A stretch of 64,000 bases of DNA from CCMP332 sp040218795. Its GTDB lineage: Bacteria; Bacteroidota; Bacteroidia; Cytophagales; CCMP332. Below the pieces are notes generated by a model that was not told the DNA's origin, searched no databases, and was given only the letters and a program-made list of their open reading frames with translations. Location: NCBI GenBank assembly GCA_040218795.1, contig JAVJQT010000002.1, positions 1-64,000 on the forward strand, read 5' to 3'. A program made the position numbers and the translations under genes. Positions 48,076 through 56,788 of the stretch are shown one piece after another (positions within the stretch are counted from its first letter, which is position 1; each line of letters starts with the position of its first letter).

Positions 48076-48278
48076 AGAATTGGCAGGTTGTATTTAAATC
48101 AGATAATTCTCATAGAGCAGAAATTGTAAAAGCGATTCTTGATGAAAAGGAATTAAATCCGGTATTGATAAATAAAAAAGATTCAAACTATCATTTTGGA
48201 CTCTTCGAAATTTGTGTTTCACCGGACAATGTCATCAGGGCGCTCAAGATAATTGACAATGAAATAAAGTTTGAATAA
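48072..48278 (+). CDS. DUF2007 family small protein
   Basis: A 68-residue protein with the DUF2007 fold (NWQVVFKSDNSHRAEIVKAILDEKELNPVLINKK, then FGLFEICVSPDNVIRALKIIDN). This is a PII-like ferredoxin-fold domain often called a putative signal-transducing protein, of unknown role. Its start overlaps the CPBP stop by 4 nt and its 3' end overlaps the cdsA TTG start by 8 nt, so the three genes are translationally coupled. Confidence 0.85.
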   Translation: MKNWQVVFKSDNSHRAEIVKAILDEKELNPVLINKKDSNYHFGLFEICVSPDNVIRALKIIDNEIKFE

Positions 48279-49086
48279 CCTTAACAATCTACAACTGCGA
48301 ATTCTGGTAGGCATTTTTGGTGCCATACTGGTATTGTTTTGTATTCACTATCACGAATTGGGCTTTTTTGGATTGTTTCTTATTATAGGTTTATTAACAC
48401 AACTTGAATTTTACAAGTTACTAGGCCTCGATGGCATGTTCCCCTTAAAAACCTTTGGTACACTAACCGGAGGATTGCTTTTCGCAATTACCTTTTTCAT
48501 TCAAAAAGGTTGGGCTCCAACGGATGCCTATTATGTGTTATTTCCACTCTTGTCTTTGAGCTTTATAATTAAACTTTATAAAAAAGAATTATTCCCTTTT
48601 GTAAATGTGGCCTTGACTTACCTGGGACTAATTTATGTTATGGTCCCTTTCTGTCTGCTGACTGTTGCTGCCTTTCAGGATGGCGTATATAATGCTGAAA
48701 TAATCGGGGCTTCATTTTTATTGTTATGGGCTTGTGATACAGGTGCTTATTTTTCCGGAAAATATTTTGGCCGACGCAAATTGTTTAAACGTATTTCTCC
48801 TAAAAAAACATGGGAAGGAACACTTGGTGGAGCAATTCTTACCTATTTAATGGCATTTGGACTTAGTTTTATTTATAAGAGTTTTCCCCAAATAGACCTT
48901 TATTTAATAGCTTCGGTAATTATTGTTTTGGGCAGTTATGGCGATTTAGTTGAATCCCTTTTCAAAAGAAGTATGGATATTAAGGACAGCGGGACATCCC
49001 TGCCGGGTCACGGCGGTTTTCTTGATCGATTTGACGGTTTATTGCTCGCGGCGCCTTTCATTCTTTTGATAATTAAATTCTTTTAA
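48271..49086 (+). CDS. cdsA: Phosphatidate cytidylyltransferase
   Basis: A 271-residue polytopic membrane enzyme that makes CDP-diacylglycerol from phosphatidate and CTP. The C-terminal CDS signature is complete: SLFKRSMDIKDSGTSLPGHGGFLDRFDGLL. A TTG start at 48271 is used because the first in-frame ATG would cut into the second TM helix. It works with the phosphatidylserine decarboxylase encoded ~1.3 kb downstream in phospholipid synthesis. Confidence 0.95.
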   Translation: MNNLNNLQLRILVGIFGAILVLFCIHYHELGFFGLFLIIGLLTQLEFYKLLGLDGMFPLKTFGTLTGGLLFAITFFIQKGWAPTDAYYVLFPLLSLSFIIKLYKKELFPFVNVALTYLGLIYVMVPFCLLTVAAFQDGVYNAEIIGASFLLLWACDTGAYFSGKYFGRRKLFKRISPKKTWEGTLGGAILTYLMAFGLSFIYKSFPQIDLYLIASVIIVLGSYGDLVESLFKRSMDIKDSGTSLPGHGGFLDRFDGLLLAAPFILLIIKFF

Positions 49087-49092
49087 ATAACA

Positions 49093-49111
49093 ATTTTGCA
49101 TTGCGCAAAAT
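49093..49111 (+). promoter_or_regulatory. Inverted repeat ATTTTGC-N5-GCAAAAT at the gdh promoter
   Basis: A perfect 7-bp inverted repeat with a 5-base spacer covers the -33 region of the putative gdh promoter. It could be an operator for a dimeric regulator or a short hairpin after cdsA; there is no T-run to make it a terminator. Confidence 0.4.
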
Positions 49112-49123
49112 ATGCTATTTTTG
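49095..49123 (+). promoter_or_regulatory. Putative gdh promoter (TTTG-N17-TATTTTTG)
   Basis: TTTG (49095-49098) and TATTTTTG (49116-49123) are 17 bases apart, matching the Bacteroidota promoter. The -7 element ends 37 bases before the gdh ATG at 49161. Confidence 0.55.
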
Positions 49124-49160
49124 AATGCATTAGTGTTTATGAACATTTAATCAGACCTAC

Positions 49161-50435
49161 ATGCCCTATCTAGAGCCCGCTCCAATAAAAGATCATGATA
49201 ATCCATTTGAGTCAATGATGTCGCGTTTTAATGTTGCGGCAGAAATTCTTGGCCTGGATGAAGCAACCTACAATGTATTAAAAAGTCCTGCGAAACAGGT
49301 GACTGTAAATCTTCCGGTAACCATGGATGATGGCGCCATACGTGTATTCGAAGGACACAGGGTTATTCATTCAAATATTCTCGGTCCATCGAAAGGTGGA
49401 GTGAGATTTGATATGGGTGTTAATATTGATGAAGTGAAGGCACTGGCCGCATGGATGACCTGGAAATGTGCTGTAGTAGATATACCTTATGGAGGAGGAA
49501 AGGGCGGTGTAAAATGCAATCCGAGAGAAATGTCCAGGGGAGAAGTAGAAAGACTGGTGCGTGCATATACCACGGCGATGATCGATATTTTCGGCCCGGA
49601 TAGAGATATTCCAGCACCCGATATGGGAACCGGCCCAAGAGAAATGGCATGGATGGTGGATCAGTATTCGAGAGCAAGAGGTATGACAGTAAATGCAGTT
49701 GTAACCGGAAAACCTTTAGTATTGGGAGGTTCACTTGGAAGAGTTGCTGCTACCGGGCGTGGCGTAATGGTTTCTGCACTGGCAGCCATGGAAAAAAGAA
49801 GCATGAGCCCTACCAAGGCTTCTTGTGCAGTTCAGGGATTTGGAAATGTTGGCGCAAATGCCGCCTTGTTATTGGCAGAAAGAGGAGTTAAAATTAAAGC
49901 GATAAGCGATATTTCCGGTGCATACTGGAATGACAATGGCATAGATATTCTTGAAGCGATAAAATTTAAAGACAATAATAACGGCAGTCTTGAAGGGTAT
50001 AAAGGAGCTCAAAAAATTAGCAATGATGAATTATTGACATCCAAGGTAGATGTTCTGGTACCCGCAGCTTTGGAAGACGTAATCACAAGAAAAAATGCCG
50101 ATAAAATTCAGGCCAGTATGATTGTGGAAGGCGCCAACGGCCCGACTTCCGCAGGTGCTGATTCTATAATTCACGATAAAGGCATCATTGTAGTTCCTGA
50201 TATTCTCGCCAATGCAGGTGGCGTAACTGTGTCTTACTTCGAATGGGTTCAAAACAGATTGGGATACAAATGGTCTGAGGAAAGAGTAAATAGGAGGAGC
50301 GACAGAATAATGAAAGAGGCTTTTGACCGCGTTTATGATGCTGCGATGAAGCACGATGTATCCTTGAGAATTGCAGCCTATATTGTAGCAATTGACAAAG
50401 TTTCGAATACATTTAAACTCAGAGGAAGTTTCTAA
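49161..50435 (+). CDS. gdhA: Glu/Leu/Phe/Val family dehydrogenase (glutamate dehydrogenase)
   Basis: The 424-residue oxidoreductase has the substrate domain motifs GPSKGGVRF and VVDIPYGGGKGGVKCNP (catalytic Lys), and PAPDMGTGPREMAWM (catalytic Asp). The NAD(P)-binding AVQGFGNVGANAALLLAERG lies in the C-terminal Rossmann domain. It interconverts glutamate and 2-oxoglutarate plus ammonia, the likely main role given length and motifs. Its stop overlaps the psd start (TAATG). Confidence 0.94.
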   Translation: MPYLEPAPIKDHDNPFESMMSRFNVAAEILGLDEATYNVLKSPAKQVTVNLPVTMDDGAIRVFEGHRVIHSNILGPSKGGVRFDMGVNIDEVKALAAWMTWKCAVVDIPYGGGKGGVKCNPREMSRGEVERLVRAYTTAMIDIFGPDRDIPAPDMGTGPREMAWMVDQYSRARGMTVNAVVTGKPLVLGGSLGRVAATGRGVMVSALAAMEKRSMSPTKASCAVQGFGNVGANAALLLAERGVKIKAISDISGAYWNDNGIDILEAIKFKDNNNGSLEGYKGAQKISNDELLTSKVDVLVPAALEDVITRKNADKIQASMIVEGANGPTSAGADSIIHDKGIIVVPDILANAGGVTVSYFEWVQNRLGYKWSEERVNRRSDRIMKEAFDRVYDAAMKHDVSLRIAAYIVAIDKVSNTFKLRGSF

Positions 50436-51094
50436 TGATCCATAAGGAAGGAAGAGTTTTTCTGGTTATAATAGCGATCGTATTTATAGCTATAAACGTA
50501 TTGGCCATGTACTTTTTTCCCGAATTGATAATTGCCAGCTATGTTTTGGGAATTATCAGTATTGGCGGCTTTCTATTTTTCCTTCAGTTTTTCAGAAACC
50601 CAAAACGCATTACCACAAAGGATGAAAAAAATGTCATTGCACCTGCCGACGGTAAAGTGGTTGTAATTGAAGAAACAAAGGAAACTGAATATTTAAATGA
50701 ACAAAGAATACAGGTTTCAATTTTCATGTCTCCATTAAATGTACATGTCAATCGAAATCCAGTGACGGGAACAATAAGTTATTTTAAATACCATCCGGGC
50801 AAATATTTAGTTGCCTGGCATCCTAAAAGCAGTACTGAAAACGAACGAACCAGTATTGTTTTTAAATTGATAAATGGGACTGAAATAATGCTAAGGCAAA
50901 TTGCCGGCGCTGCGGCACGACGTATCAAGTGGTATGTTGATAAAGGCTCAGAAGTTGAACAGGGCGGTGAATTTGGCTTTATTAAATTCGGATCTCGTGT
51001 AGATCTGTTTTTGCCTTTGAATTATAAAATAAAAGTCAAGATAGGAGAGCATATCAAAGGTGGGATCACAACTATCGCCGAAATCCCTGATTGA
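50435..51094 (+). CDS. psd: Phosphatidylserine decarboxylase
   Basis: A 219-residue enzyme that converts phosphatidylserine to phosphatidylethanolamine. A membrane-spanning N-terminus (about 7-46) precedes the catalytic core, with SIFMSPLNVHVNRNPVTG and the C-terminal GEFGFIKFGSRVDLFLP. S187 in the FGS motif is the expected self-cleavage site producing the pyruvoyl cofactor. This is the short bacterial type. Start and gdh stop overlap by one base; its end overlaps the convergent msr gene by 23 nt. Confidence 0.94.
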   Translation: MIHKEGRVFLVIIAIVFIAINVLAMYFFPELIIASYVLGIISIGGFLFFLQFFRNPKRITTKDEKNVIAPADGKVVVIEETKETEYLNEQRIQVSIFMSPLNVHVNRNPVTGTISYFKYHPGKYLVAWHPKSSTENERTSIVFKLINGTEIMLRQIAGAAARRIKWYVDKGSEVEQGGEFGFIKFGSRVDLFLPLNYKIKVKIGEHIKGGITTIAEIPD

Positions 51095-51569
51095 CCAGTA
51101 GTTCTACAATTTTTTCCAGATATCTCTGGTCTTCTTTATCAAACGCATTCAAATTTTTACTATCAATATCCAAAACAAAATAAATGGTGTTTTTGAATTT
51201 ACCCGGAATAACAATTTCCGATTTGGAATGCGAAGAACAGGCAATATGACCGGGGAACTGGTCTACGTCCGGAACAATTATAGTTTCTTGATTGGCATAT
51301 GATTTACCACAAACCCCTTTTCCTAAATCAATTCTGGTACAAGCCAGAGGGCCTTGGAAGGGCCCAAGAACTAAATTTTGATCATTCTGATCTACTAAAT
51401 AAAACCCAACCCAAAGCCAGTTAAATGCTGTTTTTAATACAGCAGCTATATTGGCCATATTGGCTATGCTGTTTTCCTCGTTTTGAATTAAGGCTTCTAT
51501 CTGAGGAATAATTTCCTCATAAACGGTTGTTTTATCTGCCCCTTTGGTAAACAGTAATTCTTCAGACAT
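51072..51569 (-). CDS. msrC: Free methionine-(R)-sulfoxide reductase (GAF domain)
   Basis: A 165-residue GAF-domain enzyme. The three fRMsr cysteines are C77, C87 and C111 (ACTRIDLGKGVCGKSY and GHIACSSHS), with the same 10- and 24-residue spacing as in E. coli fRMsr. The enzyme reduces free methionine-R-sulfoxide with thioredoxin, repairing oxidised methionine in the cytoplasm. Confidence 0.92.
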   Translation of the reverse strand: MSEELLFTKGADKTTVYEEIIPQIEALIQNEENSIANMANIAAVLKTAFNWLWVGFYLVDQNDQNLVLGPFQGPLACTRIDLGKGVCGKSYANQETIIVPDVDQFPGHIACSSHSKSEIVIPGKFKNTIYFVLDIDSKNLNAFDKEDQRYLEKIVELLVNQGFRR

Positions 51570-51570
51570 A

Positions 51571-51596
51571 AAAAAAGCCCGCTTTTTAGGCGGGCG
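51571..51596 (-). terminator. Rho-independent terminator after the lipoprotein gene
   Basis: GCCCGC (51577-51582) pairs with GCGGGC (51590-51595). On the minus strand it is followed by a T-run (A-run 51571-51576 on the plus strand). It ends the lipoprotein gene at 51619 and overlaps the msr start region. Confidence 0.75.
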
Positions 51597-51618
51597 TTTA
51601 TTTTTTAATCCTTAAAAC

Positions 51619-52479
51619 TTATATTCTTCTCTGAGCTTGTATGTCTCCCAGATTATAAGTTCCACCCGGCACAAGGTTAAGTGGAGTACCCGGTTGGTTT
51701 CTAATTGGATGAATATTGAATAATACATCACCACCGGTATTATTGTCTCTTATAACAATGTCTTCCATATACAATTCGGCTTCCAATACACCTTCAACTG
51801 TTCCCGGAATATCAGTGAGTCTAACCACTCCTGTGGAAGGTGTTCTATAAAATACTGAAGATAATTCCACATTTACATCTGTTAATTTACCATTTCCTGA
51901 ACCCATGGGATAATCAAGAATTGTATAAACCACAAATACATTTGTTGCCGTGAAATTATTTGGATCCTGTAAAGCTGGAGGAACACCTAGCAAATTATAG
52001 TCTCCATATATTCTTGCTTCAAGGTCAGAATTCCCTTCAAAAATTGTTATTGTGGATGAAACATTTCTAACCTGATTGGAGTCATTGTTTAATGTTTCAG
52101 GTAAGATTTCCGCTGTAAAATTTACAATTGGATCGGTATCAACTCCAGTTGAAACAGAACCATTAACCGTTCCGGGGTTTAGACCTTCGAAATGTGCAAT
52201 TCCACCGGCCACAGTAGACTGAACTAAAGATTCGCCATCTTGCGAAATAATTACGGTAGCACCTTCAATACCACTTACTTTACCGCCGTCAAAAGCAGAA
52301 TTGCCTGGTACGACTTGTACAGAATAGTTATAGCTCGCAACTCCCTGAGGATTTGGATTTGTATCTGCCTGAGGAGTTGGTTCTTCATCGCCTCCTCCAT
52401 CATCATTATTACATGCTGTGAAAAGCAAAGGCAGGATTAGGAATGGTAATAGTGCAAAATAGTTAGTAATTTTATTCAT
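51619..52479 (-). CDS. Secreted lipoprotein, function unknown
   Basis: A 286-residue lipoprotein: signal peptide with lipobox LLFTAC (Cys23) followed by an acidic linker (NNDDGGGDEEPTPQ). The body contains a carboxypeptidase-regulatory-like/Ig-like beta-domain (GIEGATVIISQDGESLVQSTVAGGIAHFEGLNPG, about 70-100), common as a TonB-like or adhesion module, and a beta-rich C-terminal half. The Asp/Glu-rich stretch right after the Cys resembles the Bacteroidota lipoprotein export signal for surface display, so outer-face location is possible. A terminator follows its stop. Confidence 0.75.
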   Translation of the reverse strand: MNKITNYFALLPFLILPLLFTACNNDDGGGDEEPTPQADTNPNPQGVASYNYSVQVVPGNSAFDGGKVSGIEGATVIISQDGESLVQSTVAGGIAHFEGLNPGTVNGSVSTGVDTDPIVNFTAEILPETLNNDSNQVRNVSSTITIFEGNSDLEARIYGDYNLLGVPPALQDPNNFTATNVFVVYTILDYPMGSGNGKLTDVNVELSSVFYRTPSTGVVRLTDIPGTVEGVLEAELYMEDIVIRDNNTGGDVLFNIHPIRNQPGTPLNLVPGGTYNLGDIQAQRRI

Positions 52480-52534
52480 TGTGAGTCACTTTTAATTGAA
52501 TTCAAGGCTTAAATATAGTATTTATCTAAAACAT

Positions 52535-53587
52535 TCAATTAATCTTGAAAAAATAATAGCAGTCCTTTTTTAATATTTTCTTGGAACTCGCACTATCAAG
52601 ATTAATATCAGGTGCAATTATACCCTTTTTAATTCTCAAATCACCCTCAAAGACATGAATTTCATCATAAATTCCCGATTCAATAAACAGATTTAAAGTT
52701 TTTGTCCCTCCTTCGACTATGAGTGATCCAATATTTAACTTATATAAGTGATTTAAGATTTGCGGAATTAGCTCTTTATTTGGCTCCAAGCGAAGCCAGG
52801 TCACATTTTCGGAAATCTTTTCTTTGCTATAGTTAAAAACAATTGTCTTTGCCTCTTGATTAAAAATCGTACTGTCTAATGGTAGGGAGTTCTCAAAATC
52901 AAATGTGACTCTTAGCGGATTTTTACCTTTATAATGTCTTGTATTTAGCCTTGGGTTATCATTTATTACTGTTTGTGCACCTACAAGGATAGCATCTTCC
53001 CGGGCTCTTAATTTATGAGAATGCACCTGAGATATTTCATTGCTAATTTTTACCGTTCGCCCATTTTCCCCTGCAACAAATCCATCTTTGCTTTGTGCCC
53101 ATTTTAGAATGACATATGGTCTTTGCTTTAATATGTTGATGAGAAATCGTCGATTAAGCCATTCCCCTTCCTTTTTAAGTATACCGCTTTGAATATCAAT
53201 TCCTGCTTGCTCAAGTTTTTTTATACCACTCCCAGATACCAGCGGATTTGGATCCTTTATAGAAATAAAAACTTTAGGGATTTGCTTTGATATTATAAGG
53301 TCTGCACAAGGTGGAGTTTTGCCATAATGTGAGCAAGGTTCCAGACTCACAAAAATTTCACTTTTTTTCAAAAGTTCATCACTCAGCTGATTTATTGCAT
53401 TCACTTCTGCATGCGCCTCACCGTATTTTTCATGCCAACCTTCAGCAATGATTTTATTGTTATAGACAATTACGGCGCCTACCAATGGATTTGGGCTTAC
53501 CATTCCTTCCCCTCTCCGAGCAATGTCAATGGCACGAGCCATATATTTTTCTTCTCTGCTAAAAATGGACATGAACGCAAAATTCAT
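52535..53587 (-). CDS. ribD: Bifunctional riboflavin deaminase/reductase
   Basis: The 350-residue protein has an N-terminal deaminase domain with HAEVNA and PCSHYGKTPPCADLI (zinc-binding His/Cys) and a C-terminal 5-amino-6-ribosylamino-uracil reductase domain (LKWAQSKDGFVAG, REDAILVGAQTVINDNPRL, SLIVEGGTKTLNLFIESG). It performs steps 2 and 3 of riboflavin synthesis. Two starts are possible, 53587 or the internal ATG at 53572 (MSIFSREEKYM), which is better conserved. It is divergent from prmC with only 12 or 27 bases between starts. Confidence 0.93.
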   Translation of the reverse strand: MNFAFMSIFSREEKYMARAIDIARRGEGMVSPNPLVGAVIVYNNKIIAEGWHEKYGEAHAEVNAINQLSDELLKKSEIFVSLEPCSHYGKTPPCADLIISKQIPKVFISIKDPNPLVSGSGIKKLEQAGIDIQSGILKKEGEWLNRRFLINILKQRPYVILKWAQSKDGFVAGENGRTVKISNEISQVHSHKLRAREDAILVGAQTVINDNPRLNTRHYKGKNPLRVTFDFENSLPLDSTIFNQEAKTIVFNYSKEKISENVTWLRLEPNKELIPQILNHLYKLNIGSLIVEGGTKTLNLFIESGIYDEIHVFEGDLRIKKGIIAPDINLDSASSKKILKKDCYYFFKIN

Positions 53588-53599
53588 GATTTTTACTCA

Positions 53600-54463
53600 A
53601 TGTTTAATAAGCCATATGAAATTAGGAATATATACAAACAAATCAGCGAAAGGCTTTTATCCATTTATGAATTGAATGAAGCAGATTCTATTGCTGAAAT
53701 ACTCCTTGAAAGCAAGGTTCCAAAACTAAGGCTGAAGTTGATAAGCGATCCTAATTTGTCGATAGAAGAAAAAGATGTGCAAGATTTGTTTGAAATGCTA
53801 CTTGAACTGAAAGAACACAAACCCATCCAGTATGTATTGGGCGAAACTGAATTTATGGGACTAACATTTAAAGTGAATGAAAATGTTTTGATTCCAAGAC
53901 CTGAAACAGAAGAATTGATTAGCTGGATTTTACAAGAAGATTTATCTCAAAAAACAGTTCTTGATATTGGAACAGGTAGTGGCTGTATTCCAATTTCCAT
54001 AGTCAAAAAAGGTTCTGCTTCTGTAAAAGTATTTGCATCGGATTTTTCGAAAGCCGCATTGGAATTAGCCATGCAAAATGCGCAAAGCAATAATGTTAAG
54101 ATAGAATTTATTCAGGATGATATCTTAAACCCTTCAACTACCAATCAGAAATACGATATAATTGTTAGCAATCCACCTTATGTGAGAGAATCTGAAAAAG
54201 CGCTTATGTCGGAAAACGTTTTAAACTTCGAGCCGGAAATTGCGCTTTTTGTTAAAGACAGTGACCCTCTTATTTTTTATAAAGCCATTATGGATTACTC
54301 AAATTTATATTTAAATCAATCCGGGTTATTATTTTTAGAGATCAATGAAAATTTTGGCATGGAGCTGATGACTTTACTTAATCGAAACGGATTTCGGGAA
54401 ATTGAATTGAGAAAAGACTTGAGCGGGAAAGAAAGAATGATCAAAGCGCGAAAAATTCTTTGA
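53600..54463 (+). CDS. prmC: Peptide chain release factor N5-glutamine methyltransferase
   Basis: A 287-residue SAM methyltransferase that methylates the GGQ glutamine of release factors. The motifs FMGLTFKVNENVLIPRPETEEL, VLDIGTGSGCIPIS (SAM-binding) and the substrate-recognition VSNPPYV (NPPY) are present. An upstream extension of the frame to 53411 is rejected; the conserved N-terminal helical domain starts at the ATG at 53600. The end overlaps the convergent gene by 23 nt. Confidence 0.93.
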   Translation: MFNKPYEIRNIYKQISERLLSIYELNEADSIAEILLESKVPKLRLKLISDPNLSIEEKDVQDLFEMLLELKEHKPIQYVLGETEFMGLTFKVNENVLIPRPETEELISWILQEDLSQKTVLDIGTGSGCIPISIVKKGSASVKVFASDFSKAALELAMQNAQSNNVKIEFIQDDILNPSTTNQKYDIIVSNPPYVRESEKALMSENVLNFEPEIALFVKDSDPLIFYKAIMDYSNLYLNQSGLLFLEINENFGMELMTLLNRNGFREIELRKDLSGKERMIKARKIL

Positions 54464-54998
54464 TCAAAATTGTTTTCAAAGTCTTGATTTTTACTATTCC
54501 ATCCTTTGGTACCATAAAAGAGGAATTGGCCTTTTCAAGATTCAGCATTTCCTCGGGCTCACTGCTCAATTCAATTTGATCTCCCTGGTTTTTCCATTTC
54601 CTCCATTCCCCTTTTAAGGAATACTCTTTGAAATCATCGCTGTATCTTATAATCTCTGAAGAAGATTTTAAATCTCCTATGTTGAAATTTATGTTTGATG
54701 CGATGTGGATGGTATGATTTGAGATTTTATGTAGTATTTCAGTCCAGCTGTTTTTAAAACTAATGTAATCAATCGGCATTTGATATTCCATTTTCTTAAG
54801 ACTTGCATTTTTGGAACTTTCCGAACCGATTATGGCATCAATTTTAAAGCCTTTATCAATTACCCATTCTAATTGTTTAGAATCACAGTATACTTTTGGG
54901 CTCCATTCGAGTAATTGGTTAAATATTTCTTCGCGAATCTTTGTAAGTAGGACCAGTGCAGGTTCCTGATTTTCCCTTATAATGTGATGTGAAGACAT
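54441..54998 (-). CDS. Thiamine-pyrophosphokinase-like protein, active site lost
   Basis: A 185-residue protein. The N-terminus MSSHHIIRENQEPALVL and the EWSPKVYCDS and DKGFKIDAIIGS segments match the opening of Bacteroidota thiamine pyrophosphokinases, which read GDFDR-like after the DxxIG part. Here that acidic metal-binding motif is GSESSKN (58-64), and the DKTDLEKA motif also seems missing. The protein is slightly shorter than usual. It is probably a non-catalytic paralogue or pseudogene-like remnant without frameshift. The family assignment rests on recalled motif similarity and is moderate. Confidence 0.55.
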   Translation of the reverse strand: MSSHHIIRENQEPALVLLTKIREEIFNQLLEWSPKVYCDSKQLEWVIDKGFKIDAIIGSESSKNASLKKMEYQMPIDYISFKNSWTEILHKISNHTIHIASNINFNIGDLKSSSEIIRYSDDFKEYSLKGEWRKWKNQGDQIELSSEPEEMLNLEKANSSFMVPKDGIVKIKTLKTILIKEFFAL

Positions 54999-55046
54999 AT
55001 TCTGAAATATAAATCAAAGAAAGATGTGCATTTTAACATCGACTTG

Positions 55047-55054
55047 TAATTTTG
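55047..55054 (+). promoter_or_regulatory. Putative -7 element (TAATTTTG) before glyS
   Basis: TAATTTTG (TAnnTTTG) ends 37 bases before the glyS ATG at 55092. The -33 TTG is not clear, so this is a weak candidate. Confidence 0.3.
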
Positions 55055-55091
55055 CAGCCTATTTACTCAATTAATCTCGAATTCTCAAACT

Positions 55092-56543
55092 ATGAACCAG
55101 GAAAGCGAAATCTTCAAAAAAATAATTGCCCACTCCAAAGAATATGGTTTTGTATTTCCTTCAAGTGAACTTTATGACGGTCTTCAGGCTGTTTATGATT
55201 ATGGCCAAAATGGAGTTGAAGTGAAAAATCAACTTAAAGACCTCTGGTACAAATCCATGGTTCAAATGAATGAAGACATCGTCGGTCTGGACTCTGCTAT
55301 TTTTATGCACCCAAAAATCTGGCAGGCTTCTGGTCATGTAGATAGTTTTAATGATCCCCTGATCGATAATAAGGATTCGAAAAAGAGGTATAGGGCTGAT
55401 GTGCTCATTGAAGATAAGGCGGCGGAATACGAAGCCGAAGGTCAAAACGATAAGGCAAATGCTCTGCTTCAAAAAATGGGAGAGCTTCTTGAAAATGAGA
55501 ACCTCGATGGTCTTAGAGAATTGATAATTGAAGAGAATATTAAATGTCCGCTCTCCGGCTCATCCAACTGGACAGAAGTCCGGCAGTTTAATTTGATGTT
55601 TTCCACTCAAATGGGTTCTGTCTCCGATGATTCTAATCAAATTTATTTAAGACCGGAAACGGCACAGGGAATATTTGTCAATTATTTAAATGTTCAAAAG
55701 ACCGGAAGAAAAAAAATTCCTTTTGGCATAGCACAAATAGGAAAGGCATTTAGAAATGAAATCGTCGCAAGACAGTTTATCTTCAGAATGCGTGAATTTG
55801 AGCAAATGGAGATGCAGTTTTTTGTCAGACCCGGTACTGAAATTGAATGGTACGAAGCCTGGATGGAAAAAAGAATGCGCTGGCATAATGCCCTGGGAAT
55901 TAATCCCGAAAACCTTCGAATGCATAAGCATGAAAAATTAGCGCATTACGCCAATGCCGCTTCGGATATAGAATTTAAATTCCCTTTTGGCTTTAAGGAA
56001 ATAGAAGGCATTCATTCGAGGACAGACTTCGATCTGTCGAGGCATATGGAATATTCTCGTAAAAAAATCAGTTATCACGATCCTGAAATCAATCAAAGTT
56101 ATACGCCATATGTGGTTGAAACATCTGCGGGAGCCGACAGACTCTTTTTAATGCTGATGTGCCATTCTTATACAGAAGAACAATTGGAAGACAAACAAAG
56201 GATATATCTTAACCTGCCGCCATTTCTTGCTCCAATCAAGGCTGCAGTATTTCCATTGGTTAAAAAAGATGGTTTGCCGGAGATGGCCATGAAAATTGTT
56301 AACGATTTAAAGATGGATTTCAAGGTTGTTTACGAAGAGCAGGGTGCTATCGGGAAAAGGTATACAAGGCAGGATTTAATCGGGACACCTTTCTGTATTA
56401 CAGTAGATCATGAAAGCCTGGAAAATGACACTGTGACCATCCGTGAAAGAAACTCCATGCAGCAGGAACGAGTTAAAACTGCAGCACTTGCGGAAATCAT
56501 AGGCAATAAAGTGAACAACAAACAATTTTTTCAAAAACTATAA
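55092..56543 (+). CDS. glyS: Glycyl-tRNA synthetase (alpha2, eukaryote-like)
   Basis: A 483-residue class II synthetase of the dimeric type that attaches glycine to tRNA-Gly. Visible are the N-terminal EYGFVFPSSELYDGLQAVYDYG, the YLRPETAQGIFVNY motif, motif 2 in GKAFRNEIVARQFIFRMREFEQMEMQFFV, motif 3 TSAGADRLFLMLM and the C-terminal anticodon-binding domain. It is followed by a pterin dehydratase gene after 5 nt. Confidence 0.96.
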   Translation: MNQESEIFKKIIAHSKEYGFVFPSSELYDGLQAVYDYGQNGVEVKNQLKDLWYKSMVQMNEDIVGLDSAIFMHPKIWQASGHVDSFNDPLIDNKDSKKRYRADVLIEDKAAEYEAEGQNDKANALLQKMGELLENENLDGLRELIIEENIKCPLSGSSNWTEVRQFNLMFSTQMGSVSDDSNQIYLRPETAQGIFVNYLNVQKTGRKKIPFGIAQIGKAFRNEIVARQFIFRMREFEQMEMQFFVRPGTEIEWYEAWMEKRMRWHNALGINPENLRMHKHEKLAHYANAASDIEFKFPFGFKEIEGIHSRTDFDLSRHMEYSRKKISYHDPEINQSYTPYVVETSAGADRLFLMLMCHSYTEEQLEDKQRIYLNLPPFLAPIKAAVFPLVKKDGLPEMAMKIVNDLKMDFKVVYEEQGAIGKRYTRQDLIGTPFCITVDHESLENDTVTIRERNSMQQERVKTAALAEIIGNKVNNKQFFQKL

Positions 56544-56548
56544 TTAAG

Positions 56549-56788
56549 ATGTGGGAAGAAAAAGACAAACAATTATGTAAAGAATTTGAATTTAAGGATT
56601 TCTCAGAAGCCTTTTCATTCATGACACGCGTAGCTTTGGAAGCAGAGAAAATGCAACATCATCCCTGGTGGAGTAATGTCTATAACAAAGTGGAAATTAA
56701 ACTGAGCACGCATGATGCCGGTGGAATAGTCACCGATAAAGACAGAAGGCTCGCGAAAAAAATAGATCAATTGCTCGAGGGCAAATGA
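56549..56788 (+). CDS. phhB: Pterin-4a-carbinolamine dehydratase
   Basis: A 79-residue protein with the complete dehydratase signature: EKMQHHPWWSNVYNKVEIKL and STHDAGGIVTDKD. The three active-site His are H37, H38 and H55. It dehydrates 4a-hydroxytetrahydrobiopterin during recycling of the pterin cofactor, or has a moonlighting role. It lies 5 nt after glyS and is probably read with it. A related degenerate copy follows 133 nt later. Confidence 0.93.
   Translation: MWEEKDKQLCKEFEFKDFSEAFSFMTRVALEAEKMQHHPWWSNVYNKVEIKLSTHDAGGIVTDKDRRLAKKIDQLLEGK

Noticed and set aside
53411..53599. N-terminal extension of prmC upstream of 53600
   Set aside because: The extra codons are antisense to ribD and do not match the PrmC family; the conserved N-terminal helices begin at the ATG at 53600.
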